DNA of 64,000 bases, from positions 1 through 64,000 of the forward strand of contig NZ_JADEVO010000006.1 of the NCBI RefSeq assembly GCF_017114825.1, written 5' to 3'. Source of the DNA: Pseudomonas gregormendelii (GTDB lineage: Bacteria > Pseudomonadota > Gammaproteobacteria > Pseudomonadales > Pseudomonadaceae). The position numbers and the translations under genes are program-made. Position 1 is the stretch's first letter, and each line of letters opens with the position of its first letter. A model generated the notes under the pieces. It was given only the letters and a program-made list of their open reading frames with translations, made no database searches and had not been told where the DNA came from. Shown here one piece after another: positions 36,978-46,180 of this stretch.

Positions 36978-37004
36978 CGCGAGGCCAGCAACACCAGCCT
37001 CGCG
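36978..37004 (-). terminator. hairpin after the 84-residue minus-strand gene
   Basis: CGCGAGGC pairs perfectly with GCCTCGCG around an 11-base loop, 10 bases after the stop of the minus-strand gene. On the minus strand the following bases are TTGTTGCC, a weak T-tract. Confidence 0.55.
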
Positions 37005-37013
37005 CCAAACGGC

Positions 37014-37268
37014 TTACACTTCCAGCTTGCGCGCCGCTTCGACCCCGGCAGCACTGAGCTTGATCGGCAAATTCAGCGAATGCTCGCCGGCCTCGTTACA
37101 GGTCACATGCCCATGCTGGATCAGGCCGCGATCCTGCAACGTGGCGAGGGTGCTGGCCACGACTTTTTCCCCGCGATAATTATCCAGTACCTCCTTGCCC
37201 AAACCACTTGGGTGGGCGTGCAACAGGCGGGTCAGGACTTCTTTCTCAAGGTTGTCATCGACGTTCAT
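37014..37268 (-). CDS. hypothetical protein, winged-helix-like
   Basis: The 84-residue acidic protein is not recognised as a named family. It reads as a small helical protein (NLEKEVLTRLLHAHPSG, VVASTLATLQDRGLIQHGHV) whose pattern resembles a winged helix, with a C-terminal LSAAGVEAARKLEV like the wing-to-helix end of MarR-type domains. GAGG lies about 6 bases before the ATG. It may be cotranscribed with the secreted protein upstream of it (45 bases away). Confidence 0.7.
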   Translation of the reverse strand: MNVDDNLEKEVLTRLLHAHPSGLGKEVLDNYRGEKVVASTLATLQDRGLIQHGHVTCNEAGEHSLNLPIKLSAAGVEAARKLEV

Positions 37269-37312
37269 GCTTACCTCTTCATGGCGATAGAAAGGACGCT
37301 CGCGTGGGCGAA

Positions 37313-37651
37313 CTATTTGCTGGCACCACCTTCGGAGCCCGAACCACCCGTGGTGGTTTTCGAGCCGGTGCCGGTTTCTGCGTTATCGGGAGTCTGGGTG
37401 TCCGGCGCGTTCATCCCACCCTGACGTCCCATATCGCTGCCTTGGGTCCGTGGGTCGGTACCGGTGGACGGCGGTAAACTGCTGTCGACACCCGTACCAT
37501 TGGTGTTAATGCCTGGGGCGCTCTGGATGGCGGGGGCTTTGGGCGCTTCGACAGGATTGGTCGGACCGGTGCCGGTGGCGACGGTCGCCGCGAAAGCGCT
37601 AGCAGACAGCAAGGTGGCGAGGGACAGGGCAGTCAATCTGGACAGGATCAT
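37313..37651 (-). CDS. hypothetical secreted Gly/Thr/Pro-rich protein
   Basis: The 112-residue protein has a signal peptide (MILSRLTALSLATLLSASAFA, cleavage likely after AFA). The mature region is of low complexity, rich in Gly, Thr, Pro, Ser and Asn, without cysteine, and is probably disordered. The ATG 37651 has GGAGACGACAAA upstream and places the signal peptide at the start; the open frame reads further upstream but lacks a signal. No family recognised. Confidence 0.72.
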   Translation of the reverse strand: MILSRLTALSLATLLSASAFAATVATGTGPTNPVEAPKAPAIQSAPGINTNGTGVDSSLPPSTGTDPRTQGSDMGRQGGMNAPDTQTPDNAETGTGSKTTTGGSGSEGGASK

Positions 37652-37736
37652 TTTGTCGTCTCCATTTATTTTTAAGTCCTTACCGAATATTGGTCCGCCC
37701 CTGATTTGAATTGGTGCCTTAAGGTCGACGAACGGT

Positions 37737-38942
37737 TCAGGCGCTTTGCGTCGCCCTGGTGGCAAAGATTCGCCGCCAGAGCAGTCGGCCTGCGGTGATC
37801 AGCCAGTTCAGCAGACTGATCAGCAGAACTGTGTGCAAAAGTGTCGTCATTCCATATTCGACGATGATCTTGCCGGCCACGAACGGAAAGCCAAACACGC
37901 CGATGAAGTACGCCAGGCTGAATAACAGCAGCGCCTGCGAGAGAGTGCCAGCGGGTGCTTCGTTGGCCGCCAGGCCATTGATCACCGAATATGTCAGGCC
38001 GTAGCCGATGCCCAGCATCACTGCAGCCATCAGGTAACTGACGCTGTCGTTCACCCCGTAGCCGAACATCAGGATCGAGCCCAGGGTCAGCCCGGACAGC
38101 AGGCAGGACGCGCGAAGCGGGTCGCGCTTGACCACCCACCCGGCAATCACCATTCGCCCGGCGATCGCAGCACCCATGAAACCCAGGAAAAACAGCGAAT
38201 AGTCGACTGAGCGAGCGGCAGCGTAGCTGGTTTGAAAGCTCGACAAACCGCCAAATATGCTGCCGCCAAGGCCGACCATGATGATCGGGAACACCGCTTT
38301 GGATGACAGCACCCGAGCCGTCGCCCGCCAGGATATGCGCGCGCCTGCAATTGACGCAGAAGGCACTTGCCGCAGGTGCACATCGAGCCGCCAGAACAAC
38401 AGCACGCCGATCAGGCTGGCCAGTGCGGCCAGGTAAAACGCCGCCGTCACGGGATACCCCAGCGCACTGGCCAGGCGCCCCAGCAGGGGACCGCTGCCAA
38501 TCCCTGTGAGCATGCTGCCCGACAGCAAGGCGAAATAGCGGGCTCGTTGCGCGGGCGTCACCAGACTTGCCACAATGATCGGCCCCAAGGTGTAGAAAAC
38601 GCCCCAGCCCAAGCCCAGCAGCAAACCGAACAACAGCAGCAGGTCGCCAAACCCTGGTGCCATGGCAAATCCCAGACTCGCAGCAGCCAGCAAAATGCCG
38701 AACAGGGCGATCGAGCGGGCGGCACCGAGCGCATCCGACAAGTGCCCGGACACGATCACTGCCGCAAAGGTGCTGAGCATCGCTGCGGAGATCACGCTGC
38801 CGGCATCGTGCTCATTGCCCCCTCGCGAACTGATCAACAGCGACAGCAGGAAGGTCGAACCGTATGACAACGACAGCAGGTAGCTGGCGAAGCAGAACAA
38901 ACCGAACAGGCGGTTCGAAACGGCGGGTATTGCGGTGGGCAT
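37737..38942 (-). CDS. MFS transporter
   Basis: The 401-residue protein has about twelve membrane helices and major-facilitator traits, with an intracellular loop segment GHLSDALGAARSIALFG between helices 2 and 3 (the family D-x-x-G-R/K-type motif in altered form). It resembles drug or metabolite efflux members, but no substrate can be inferred. It stands alone on the minus strand, 85 bases upstream of the low-complexity secreted protein gene. Confidence 0.85.
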   Translation of the reverse strand: MPTAIPAVSNRLFGLFCFASYLLSLSYGSTFLLSLLISSRGGNEHDAGSVISAAMLSTFAAVIVSGHLSDALGAARSIALFGILLAAASLGFAMAPGFGDLLLLFGLLLGLGWGVFYTLGPIIVASLVTPAQRARYFALLSGSMLTGIGSGPLLGRLASALGYPVTAAFYLAALASLIGVLLFWRLDVHLRQVPSASIAGARISWRATARVLSSKAVFPIIMVGLGGSIFGGLSSFQTSYAAARSVDYSLFFLGFMGAAIAGRMVIAGWVVKRDPLRASCLLSGLTLGSILMFGYGVNDSVSYLMAAVMLGIGYGLTYSVINGLAANEAPAGTLSQALLLFSLAYFIGVFGFPFVAGKIIVEYGMTTLLHTVLLISLLNWLITAGRLLWRRIFATRATQSA

Positions 38943-39150
38943 GAGGCGGGTCCTTGTCCTGATAAAAAATGCACAGCCTGTCTTTCTAACACGGGGGACG
39001 CCGGCGTTAGGTGCGAGGTTCGCGATTTCAGGGTTAGTGCTGGCCGGAGTGATTGCGCAACGGCAGCGATGCGGAAAAACCGATTTCCCATGTGACGAGC
39101 GTCGCGTGGCGTCTTAGTATGTTTTTTTCAATTTTGACGAAGGCCCGTCC

Positions 39151-39633
39151 ATGACGATCGACATCCGCCCGGCGACCCCCAGCGATGCGCCGCAAATCCT
39201 CGCGTTCATCACTGAGCTGGCCGACTACGAACGGGCCCGGCACGAAGTCATCGCCAGCGTTGCCGACATCGAGCGCAGCCTGTTCAGCGAAGGCGCCACC
39301 GCCCACGGCCTGATCTGCCTGCGCGATGGCCTGCCGATCGGCTTCGCGGTGTTCTTCTTCAGCTACTCCACCTGGCTGGGCAGCAATTGCCTGTACCTCG
39401 AAGACCTGTACATCACCCCCGAACAGCGCGGCGGCGGGGCGGGCAAGACCCTGCTGCGGCACCTGGCGAAGATTGCCTGCGCCAATGATTGCGGGCGCTT
39501 CGAGTGGAGCGTGCTCGACTGGAACAAGCCGGCGATCGAGTTCTATCAATCCCTGGGTGCGCAGCCGCAGGAAGAGTGGGTGCGCTATCGGATGGATGGG
39601 GCGGTGTTGCGGGATTTCGCCGCGGGAAATTGA
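39151..39633 (+). CDS. GNAT family N-acetyltransferase
   Basis: The 160-residue protein has the GNAT acetyl-CoA-binding motif (LYITPEQRGGGAGKTLLRHL, about 90-109) and the C-terminal W/N-x-P-A-I-x-F-Y-x-S-L-G motif near 127-138. It resembles diamine acetyltransferase-like members (YxLEDLYI, VLDWNKPAIEFY), but the substrate is uncertain. It is followed by a REP-derived hairpin with a T-tract. Confidence 0.87.
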   Translation: MTIDIRPATPSDAPQILAFITELADYERARHEVIASVADIERSLFSEGATAHGLICLRDGLPIGFAVFFFSYSTWLGSNCLYLEDLYITPEQRGGGAGKTLLRHLAKIACANDCGRFEWSVLDWNKPAIEFYQSLGAQPQEEWVRYRMDGAVLRDFAAGN

Positions 39634-39643
39634 TGACTCCTTG

Positions 39644-39718
39644 AAAGATCGCAGCCTTCGGCAGCTCCTACAGTTTCGCAATCCCTGTAGGAGCAGCCGA
39701 AGGCTGCGATCTTTTTTT
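39644..39718 (+). terminator. 30-bp REP-derived hairpin with T-tract
   Basis: Two inverted REP-like arms (39644-39673 and 39685-39714) match at 29 of 30 positions around an 11-base loop and are followed by T residues. It lies 10 bases after the GNAT gene and should act as a strong terminator; it also isolates the dgo operon from upstream transcription. Confidence 0.85.
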
Positions 39719-39726
39719 ACTTTGTT

Positions 39727-39757
39727 TCAATATATGGGATTGATATTTATATATTGA
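39727..39757 (+). promoter_or_regulatory. AT-rich inverted repeat upstream of the dgo operon
   Basis: TCAATATAT (39727-39735) and ATATATTGA (39749-39757) are perfect 9-bp inverted copies with a 13-base spacer, 66 bases before dgoK. The region contains TATATT and TTGATA elements that could form the promoter. It is a good candidate operator for the IclR-type regulator encoded at the end of the cluster. Confidence 0.65.
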
Positions 39758-39823
39758 GATTTGTCCCCTCCCAGGTTTATAGTCCGGCTCACTCACTGCC
39801 CAACAAACAGAACAGGTGAAGCG

Positions 39824-40816
39824 ATGCTGGCGCAATTGATCGCGCTCGATTGGGGGACAACCTCATTACGTGCTTACAAACTCGCCGAAGGCGGCCAGGT
39901 GCTGGAACAGCGGTCGCTGTCTACAGGCATCATGCAGCTGCCCCGCACACCCCGGGTGATCGCCGGCCAGCCGTGCGCTGACGGCTTTGAACTGGCCTTC
40001 GATGAAGCCTGCGGCGACTGGCTCGATGCACAGCCAGGCTTGCCGGTCATTGCCTGTGGCATGGTCGGCAGCGCCCAGGGCTGGTGCGAAGCGGCCTACC
40101 GGGAGACCCCGGCCAACGTCGCCGATCTCGGGAACTCCCTGCAGGCTGTGCGCAGCATTCGCGGAGTCGACGTGCACATCGTGCCCGGTGTCATCCAGCG
40201 CTCGCGCCTGCCCAATGTGATGCGCGGCGAAGAAGCCCAAGTGCTCGGCGTTCTGCACCATCTTGCAGGCAACAGTGGCGGTGATCTGCTGATCGGCTTG
40301 CCCGGCAGTCATTCGAAATGGGTGGAAGTGGCCGAAGGCTGCATCGTGCATTTCGATACCTTCATGACCGGTGAAATTTTCGCGGTGCTCAGCGAGCACA
40401 GTATTCTCGGCCGTACCCAGCAACGCGGCGGATCCTTTGACGGCGATGCGTTCGACCGTGGTGTACAAGTGGCGCTGTCGTCCGATGGCGAGATCGGCCC
40501 GCTGTCCACGCTGTTCAGTGCCCGCAGCCTCGGCCTGACCGGCGAACTGAGTGCCAGCGCCCAGCCGGACTACCTGTCCGGGCTGTTGATCGGCCACGAA
40601 GTTTGCGCGTTGGCACATGCCCAGCGTCATCGACGCAACAGCGTGCATCTGCCCTCAATCATCCTCATTGGCAATTCCCAACTCTGCAGTCGCTACTGCA
40701 GGGCCCTGGACGCCTGTGGATTTGCCCGGGTGTCCCTGGGCGAGCAGGCCACCGAGCGCGGGTTGTGGCAACTGGCGCTTGCCGCCGGCCTCATCCCGCC
40801 AACCCTTTCCCGTTAA
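39824..40816 (+). CDS. dgoK: 2-dehydro-3-deoxygalactonokinase
   Basis: DgoK phosphorylates 2-keto-3-deoxygalactonate at position 6, the second step of D-galactonate degradation. The 330-residue protein has the phosphate-binding start LIALDWGTTSLRAY, IACGMVGSAQGW near 76 and GLPGSHSKWV near 161, typical of this kinase family. ATG 39824 is chosen because the fold starts there. DgoA follows after 20 bases. Confidence 0.92.
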   Translation: MLAQLIALDWGTTSLRAYKLAEGGQVLEQRSLSTGIMQLPRTPRVIAGQPCADGFELAFDEACGDWLDAQPGLPVIACGMVGSAQGWCEAAYRETPANVADLGNSLQAVRSIRGVDVHIVPGVIQRSRLPNVMRGEEAQVLGVLHHLAGNSGGDLLIGLPGSHSKWVEVAEGCIVHFDTFMTGEIFAVLSEHSILGRTQQRGGSFDGDAFDRGVQVALSSDGEIGPLSTLFSARSLGLTGELSASAQPDYLSGLLIGHEVCALAHAQRHRRNSVHLPSIILIGNSQLCSRYCRALDACGFARVSLGEQATERGLWQLALAAGLIPPTLSR

Positions 40817-40836
40817 CCCCCCACTGGAGGTCTGAC

Positions 40837-41457
40837 ATGCTCAAGCAAGCCCTGGCGCAAAACGGTCTGATCGCGATCCTGCGTGGACTGCGTCCGCAAG
40901 AAGCGGCCGCCATTGGCGAAGTCCTGTATGCCGCCGGATTTCGCGTCATCGAAGTGCCGCTCAATTCCCCCGAGCCGTACGACAGCATTCGCATCCTGCG
41001 CAGCATCTTGCCGGCCGATTGCCTGATCGGCGCAGGCACAGTACTCACGCCGGAGCAGGTCGAGCAGGTGAAAGCCGCGGGCGGCCAGGTGATTGTCATG
41101 CCCCACAGCGATCCCAAGGTGCTGCGTGCGGCCAAAGCGGCCGGCCTGTTCCTGTCGCCCGGTGTTGCCACTCCCACCGAAGCATTCGCCGCGCTGGCCG
41201 AAGGCGCAGACGTACTCAAGATGTTCCCCGCCGAGCAAATGGGCCCCGCCGTGGTGAAAGCCTGGCTCGCGGTGCTGCCGCCAGGGACTGTTCTGGCCCC
41301 GGTTGGCGGGATCACGCCCGACAACATGCAGGTGTTTATCGACGCCGGCGTCAAAGGTTTCGGCCTGGGTTCCGGGCTGTTCAAGCCGGGCATGACGCCA
41401 GAGCAGGTGGCGAACAACGCCAAGGCCTACGTGGCTGCCTGGAAAGCCCTTCGCTAA
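40837..41457 (+). CDS. dgoA: 2-dehydro-3-deoxy-6-phosphogalactonate aldolase
   Basis: This class I KDPG/KDPGal-type aldolase splits the phosphorylated keto acid into pyruvate and glyceraldehyde 3-phosphate. The 206-residue protein has the family sequence: AILRG near 15, EVPLNSPEP near 40 (catalytic Glu and substrate-binding region), [11 protein letters not shown] near 67, and [14 protein letters not shown], whose lysine forms the Schiff base. CTGGAGG lies 9 to 15 bases before ATG 40837; upstream in-frame sequence overlaps dgoK and is not used. Confidence 0.94.
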   Translation: MLKQALAQNGLIAILRGLRPQEAAAIGEVLYAAGFRVIEVPLNSPEPYDSIRILRSILPADCLIGAGTVLTPEQVEQVKAAGGQVIVMPHSDPKVLRAAKAAGLFLSPGVATPTEAFAALAEGADVLKMFPAEQMGPAVVKAWLAVLPPGTVLAPVGGITPDNMQVFIDAGVKGFGLGSGLFKPGMTPEQVANNAKAYVAAWKALR

Positions 41458-41504
41458 GACTTCTTGGCGCTGCTAGCGCTGCATCCAATAAGAGAGAGAT
41501 ACAG

Positions 41505-42653
41505 ATGAAAATCACCAAACTCACCACCTTCATCGTGCCGCCGCGCTGGTGCTTCCTCAAGGTCGAAACCGACGAGGGCGTGACCGGTTGGGGCGAACCC
41601 GTGGTCGAAGGCCGCGCCCACACCGTCGCCGCAGCCGTCGAAGAATTGTCCGACTACCTGATCGGCAAAGACCCACGCAACATCGAGGACATCTGGACTG
41701 TGCTCTATCGCGGCGGCTTCTACCGTGGCGGTGCCATCCACATGAGCGCACTGGCGGGTATCGACCAAGCGCTGTGGGACATCAAGGGCAAGGCGTTGGG
41801 CGTGTCTGTCAGCGATCTGCTGGGTGGTCAGGTTCGCGACAAGATTCGAGTGTATTCCTGGATCGGTGGTGACCGCCCGGCGGACACAGCCCGTGCGGCA
41901 AAAGAAGCGGTGGGACGTGGTTTCACTGCGGTGAAAATGAACGGCACCGAAGAATTGCAGTTCCTCGACTCCTTTGAGAAAGTCGACCTGGCATTGGCCA
42001 ACGTTGCTGCCGTGCGTGACGCGGTGGGGCCTAACGTCGGCATCGGCGTGGACTTCCATGGCCGGGTGCACAAGCCCATGGCCAAGGTGTTGATGAAGGA
42101 GCTGGATCCGTACAAGTTGATGTTCATCGAAGAACCGGTGCTCAGCGAAAACTACGAAGCGCTCAAAGAGCTGGCGCCGCTGACCAGCACCCCGATCGCC
42201 CTAGGCGAGCGGCTGTTCTCGCGCTGGGATTTCAAACGCGTGCTCAGCGAAGGTTATGTCGACATCATCCAGCCGGATGCGTCCCATGCCGGCGGTATCA
42301 CCGAGACCCGCAAGATCGCCAACATGGCTGAAGCCTACGATGTCGCCCTGGCGCTGCATTGCCCGCTGGGCCCGATCGCACTGGCCGCCTGCCTGCAGCT
42401 GGATGCGGTTTGCTACAACGCGTTCATCCAGGAGCAGAGCCTGGGCATCCACTACAACGAGAGCAACGACCTGCTGGATTACGTCAAGGATCCGCGGGTG
42501 TTCGACTATGACAAAGGCTTCGTGAAAATCCCCAACGGCCCGGGCCTGGGGATCGAGATCAACGAGGAGTACGTGATCCAGCGCGCAGCCGTCGGCCATC
42601 GCTGGCGCAACCCGATCTGGCGCCACGCCGATGGCAGTTTTGCCGAGTGGTGA
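41505..42653 (+). CDS. dgoD: D-galactonate dehydratase
   Basis: DgoD dehydrates D-galactonate to 2-keto-3-deoxygalactonate. The 382-residue enolase-superfamily protein has all key residues at the same numbers as the E. coli enzyme: metal ligands D183, E209 and E235, and catalytic H185 and H285. The start [21 protein letters not shown] is typical. AGAGAG precedes the ATG. The in-frame sequence before 41505 overlaps dgoA and is a shadow. A REP pair separates it from the transporter gene. Confidence 0.96.
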   Translation: MKITKLTTFIVPPRWCFLKVETDEGVTGWGEPVVEGRAHTVAAAVEELSDYLIGKDPRNIEDIWTVLYRGGFYRGGAIHMSALAGIDQALWDIKGKALGVSVSDLLGGQVRDKIRVYSWIGGDRPADTARAAKEAVGRGFTAVKMNGTEELQFLDSFEKVDLALANVAAVRDAVGPNVGIGVDFHGRVHKPMAKVLMKELDPYKLMFIEEPVLSENYEALKELAPLTSTPIALGERLFSRWDFKRVLSEGYVDIIQPDASHAGGITETRKIANMAEAYDVALALHCPLGPIALAACLQLDAVCYNAFIQEQSLGIHYNESNDLLDYVKDPRVFDYDKGFVKIPNGPGLGIEINEEYVIQRAAVGHRWRNPIWRHADGSFAEW

Positions 42654-42678
42654 GTGCTCTCTGATCCACCGCAAATTC

Positions 42679-42770
42679 CTGTGGGAGCCGGCCTGCTGGC
42701 GATTTGGTCGGCACCCCGGGTATTTTTGGTGACTGACTCACCGCTATCGCCAGCAGGCTGGCTCTCACAG
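42679..42770. repeat. inverted REP pair between dgoD and the transporter gene
   Basis: CTGTGGGAGCCGGCCTGCTGGCGA at the left (about 42679-42703) is repeated inverted at about 42743-42770. A structured REPIN inside an operon may stabilise the upstream dgoKAD message or reduce transporter expression. Confidence 0.75.
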
Positions 42771-42851
42771 TTTGATCTCCATGGACAGGGAGATTTGCGG
42801 CAAACCCCGATTTCACATCGACCTCAATAAACATAAAAAGAGGCATCCCCC

Positions 42852-44162
42852 ATGCAACCGCAAACCCTCACCGGGCAGGCGTCGTTGGTGGCACCCAGCC
42901 GTAAGCGTTTTTTCATCATGGTGCTGCTGTTCATTACCGTGGTCATCAACTACCTGGACCGCAGCAACCTGTCGATCGCCGCCCCGGCGCTGACCAGCGA
43001 GCTGGGCATCGATCCCATTCACGTGGGACTGATTTTCTCCGCCTTCGGCTGGACCTACGCTGCCATGCAGATCCCCGGCGGCTGGCTGGTGGATCGCGTG
43101 CCGCCGCGCATTCTCTACAGCGTTGCCCTGTTGTTGTGGTCGATTGCCACTGTAATGCTCGGCTTCGCCGCCAGCTTCATCGCGCTGTTCGTTCTGCGCA
43201 TGGCCGTTGGTGCGCTTGAGGCGCCGGCCTATCCGATTAACAGCCGCGTGGTCACCACCTGGTTTCCTGAGCGCGAGCGTGCCACGGCCATCGGCTTCTA
43301 CACCTCCGGACAGTTCGTTGGCCTGGCCTTCCTGACACCAGTACTGGCGTGGTTGCAACACCAGTATGGCTGGCACATGGTGTTCGTCAGCACGGGTGCA
43401 GTCGGCATTCTGTGGGCGGTGATCTGGTACGCGGTGTATCGCGAACCACGGGACTTCAAGGGTGCCAACGCCGCCGAGATCGAGCTGATCCGCGAAGGTG
43501 GCGGGCTGGTGGATATCCAGGCCGAGCAGGCCAAGGTCAAGGCGAAATTCAGCTGGACTGACCTGGGCATCGTTCTGACCAAACGCAAATTGTGGGGCAT
43601 CTACCTCGGTCAGTTCTGCCTCAACTCTACCCTGTGGTTTTTCCTGACGTGGTTCCCGACCTACCTGGTGAAATATCGCGGCATGGACTTCATCAAGTCC
43701 GGCCTGCTGGCGTCGCTGCCGTTTCTTGCCGCGTTCGTCGGCGTGTTGTGTTCAGGGTTCTTCTCGGACTTGCTGATCCGGCGCGGCTACACCGTCGGAT
43801 TTGCGCGCAAGTTGCCGATCATTGGCGGCCTGCTGATTTCCACCTCGATCATTGGCGCCAACTTCGTCGAGTCGACGCCGCTGGTCATCGCCTTCCTCGC
43901 GCTGGCATTTTTCGGTAACGGGCTGGCGTCGATCACCTGGTCCCTGGTCTCGACCCTGGCCCCGGCAGGGTTGCTCGGCTTGACCGGTGGCGTGTTCAAT
44001 TTCATCGGCAATCTGTCGGCGATTACCACGCCGATCGTCATTGGTTTCCTGGCTACCGGAGATTCCTTCGCCCCAGCGATCACCTATATCTCGATCCTGG
44101 CGCTGATCGGCGCACTTTCCTACGTGCTGCTGGTAGGCAAGGTCGAGCGTATCAAGTTGTAG
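42852..44162 (+). CDS. dgoT: MFS transporter, D-galactonate type
   Basis: The 436-residue protein has twelve membrane helices and belongs to the anion:cation symporter group of the major facilitators (ITVVINYLDRSNLSIAAPAL near the N-terminus is the group signature). Its place after dgoKAD strongly suggests galactonate/H+ symport, as for E. coli DgoT. The in-frame PGGWLVDRVPPR loop follows helix 2. The ATG 42852 follows AAGAGGCATCCCCC. Confidence 0.88.
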   Translation: MQPQTLTGQASLVAPSRKRFFIMVLLFITVVINYLDRSNLSIAAPALTSELGIDPIHVGLIFSAFGWTYAAMQIPGGWLVDRVPPRILYSVALLLWSIATVMLGFAASFIALFVLRMAVGALEAPAYPINSRVVTTWFPERERATAIGFYTSGQFVGLAFLTPVLAWLQHQYGWHMVFVSTGAVGILWAVIWYAVYREPRDFKGANAAEIELIREGGGLVDIQAEQAKVKAKFSWTDLGIVLTKRKLWGIYLGQFCLNSTLWFFLTWFPTYLVKYRGMDFIKSGLLASLPFLAAFVGVLCSGFFSDLLIRRGYTVGFARKLPIIGGLLISTSIIGANFVESTPLVIAFLALAFFGNGLASITWSLVSTLAPAGLLGLTGGVFNFIGNLSAITTPIVIGFLATGDSFAPAITYISILALIGALSYVLLVGKVERIKL

Positions 44163-44221
44163 TGACCACCATCGGGCGACCATAATGCCGCCCGTCACTC
44201 GCTCAACGGTAAAGGCTGGAT

Positions 44222-45025
44222 ATGCAGGAAGACTCCGCAAAAATCGCCAAGGACGCCGCACCGACCGGCACCCAGACGTTGCTTCGGGGCCTGGGTGTGG
44301 TCCAGGCCGTGGCCAGTGGCGCCCGCGATCTCAAGGAAATTGCCCGGCTGATCGGGACTACGCGTAGCACCACTCATCGCCTGGCCAGCTGCCTGGTGGA
44401 CGAGCGTTATCTGCGCGTGGTGCCGCAAGTCGGCTATCTGTTGGGGCCCAAGCTGATCGAGCTGGGTTTCCAGGCGCGCGAAGAGCTGCCGTTGGTGACC
44501 CTGGCCGGGCCTTATCTGGACGAATTGTCGGCATTGACTGGCGACACCATTCACCTGGCGATTCGCGAAGGCGACGAGGTGCTTTACCTGCACAAGAATC
44601 CGGGGCGCAATGGTCCGGAAATGCGTTCGCGGGTGGGCCATCGCATGCCGTTGGCGCGCACCGGCATCGGCAAGGCGCTGATGCTCGATGACAGCCAGGA
44701 AGAATGGCAACGGCTGTACGAAGTCAGCTTGCCGGTGGGTGGGAAAAATCTGTTCTGGCCGCAGCACCCGGAGCAATCCTGGGAGCAGTTTCAGCAGCGC
44801 ATGATGGAATACGTGGCTGGCGGTTATGCCTTCGATCTGGAGGACAACGAGCCATCGATCCGCTGTGTCGCGGCGCCGATTCGTGATGCCAGCAAGCGTA
44901 TCGTTGCCGGCATCAGCATCGCCAGCACCGTGCCGTACATGCCGCTGGAAAAAATGGCCGAGCTGATTCCCCTGATCAAAGGGGTCACAGCCCGGCTGTC
45001 GGCCGAGCTGGGTGCCAAGGTCTGA
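44222..45025 (+). CDS. IclR family transcriptional regulator
   Basis: The 267-residue protein has an N-terminal winged helix (about 19-75: LRGLGVVQAVASGARDLKEIARLIG, then RSTTHRLASCL) and a C-terminal IclR effector domain (GDTIHLAIREGDEVLYLHK; RTGIGKALML). It lies 59 bases after the galactonate transporter and is the likely regulator of the dgo operon. E. coli uses a GntR-type DgoR for the same purpose, so the regulator has been exchanged. The neighbouring gene on the minus strand ends against it with no gap. Confidence 0.88.
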   Translation: MQEDSAKIAKDAAPTGTQTLLRGLGVVQAVASGARDLKEIARLIGTTRSTTHRLASCLVDERYLRVVPQVGYLLGPKLIELGFQAREELPLVTLAGPYLDELSALTGDTIHLAIREGDEVLYLHKNPGRNGPEMRSRVGHRMPLARTGIGKALMLDDSQEEWQRLYEVSLPVGGKNLFWPQHPEQSWEQFQQRMMEYVAGGYAFDLEDNEPSIRCVAAPIRDASKRIVAGISIASTVPYMPLEKMAELIPLIKGVTARLSAELGAKV

Positions 45026-46078
45026 TTACACCTTCAGGGTGGCCATGTCGATCACGAAGCGGTACTTCACGTCACCGGCAATCATGCGGGTGTAAGCCTC
45101 ATTGATCTGGCGGATGTCGAGCATTTCGATGTCGCAAGTGATGTCATGTTCGGCGCAGAAATCCAGCACTTCCTGGGTTTCGGCGATGCCACCAATCAGC
45201 GAGCCGGCCAGCACCCGACGACTCATCACCAGCTTGCCGGCGTGGACCGGCGGTTCCACCGGTTCGATCAGGCCCACCAGGATGTGCACGCCGTCGAATC
45301 TCAGGGTGTCGAGGTAGGGATTGAGGTCGTGCTGCACCGGAATGGTGTCCAGCAGGAAGTCGAAATGCCCTGCGGCCGCCTTCATCTGTTCGGCATCTGT
45401 GGACACGATCACGTGGTCGGCACCCTGGCGACGACCTTCTTCGGCCTTGCTCGCCGAGCGGGTGAACAGCGTGACTTCGGCGCCCATGGCCTTGGCGAAC
45501 TTGATGCCCATATGGCCCAGGCCGCCCATGCCCAGAATCCCGACTTTGTCGCCGGCCTTCACCCCGTAGTGTTTGAGCGGTGAATACGTGGTGATGCCGG
45601 CGCAGAGGATCGGCGCAGCGCTGGCAAGGTCGAGTTTTTGCGGTATGCGCACTACAAAGTGCTCGCTGACCACGATACTGTCGGAATAGCCGCCCATGGT
45701 GTTACTGCCATCGACCCGGTCGGGGGTGGCGTAGGTCATGGTCGGACCTTCCAGGCAATACTGCTCCAGATTCGCCTGGCAGGCTTCGCAGCTACGGCAG
45801 GAATCGACCATGCAGCCAACGCCAACCAGATCGCCTACTTTATGCCGGGTGACGTTCGCACCGATGGCGGTAACCTTGCCGACAATCTCGTGGCCGGGCA
45901 TCAACGGGTAAACGGCGATGCCCCATTCGTTGCGGGCCTGATGAATGTCGGAGTGGCAGACGCCACAGTAGAGAATGTCGATGGCCACGTCGTCGGGGCG
46001 CGGGCTGCGACGTTCGAATTTCATCGGGGCGAGGGGCGTGGAGGCCGACTGGGCGGCATATCCGATAGCGGTGTACAT
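45026..46078 (-). CDS. NAD(P)-dependent zinc alcohol dehydrogenase (YahK/AdhC type)
   Basis: The 350-residue medium-chain dehydrogenase has the catalytic-zinc ligands in CGVCHSD and PGHE, and the structural-zinc cysteines in CRSCEACQANLEQYC. The dinucleotide-binding GMGGLGHMGIKFA is near 184-196. It resembles YahK, an NADPH-preferring aldehyde reductase of broad substrate range. It is divergent from the AraC regulator gene, with a direct-repeat operator between them. Its stop codon abuts the iclR stop without spacer. Confidence 0.9.
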   Translation of the reverse strand: MYTAIGYAAQSASTPLAPMKFERRSPRPDDVAIDILYCGVCHSDIHQARNEWGIAVYPLMPGHEIVGKVTAIGANVTRHKVGDLVGVGCMVDSCRSCEACQANLEQYCLEGPTMTYATPDRVDGSNTMGGYSDSIVVSEHFVVRIPQKLDLASAAPILCAGITTYSPLKHYGVKAGDKVGILGMGGLGHMGIKFAKAMGAEVTLFTRSASKAEEGRRQGADHVIVSTDAEQMKAAAGHFDFLLDTIPVQHDLNPYLDTLRFDGVHILVGLIEPVEPPVHAGKLVMSRRVLAGSLIGGIAETQEVLDFCAEHDITCDIEMLDIRQINEAYTRMIAGDVKYRFVIDMATLKV

Positions 46079-46150
46079 GAGGAACCTCGCAAAAGCAGTG
46101 ACAAGTGAGGCGACACATTTTGGCCGCCCAACCTGTCACCGGCCATGGCG

Positions 46151-46180
46151 ATTCCTCCGTGTGTCATGCCTATTCCTCCG
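46151..46180. promoter_or_regulatory. AraC-type direct-repeat operator between adh and araC
   Basis: ATTCCTCCG occurs at 46151-46159 and again at 46172-46180, exactly 21 bp apart, with further matches around each copy. A direct repeat at two helical turns is the classical binding site of AraC-family activators. On the minus strand the repeats lie just upstream of a -35-like TGACAG (46138-46133) that would serve the alcohol dehydrogenase. Confidence 0.72.
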
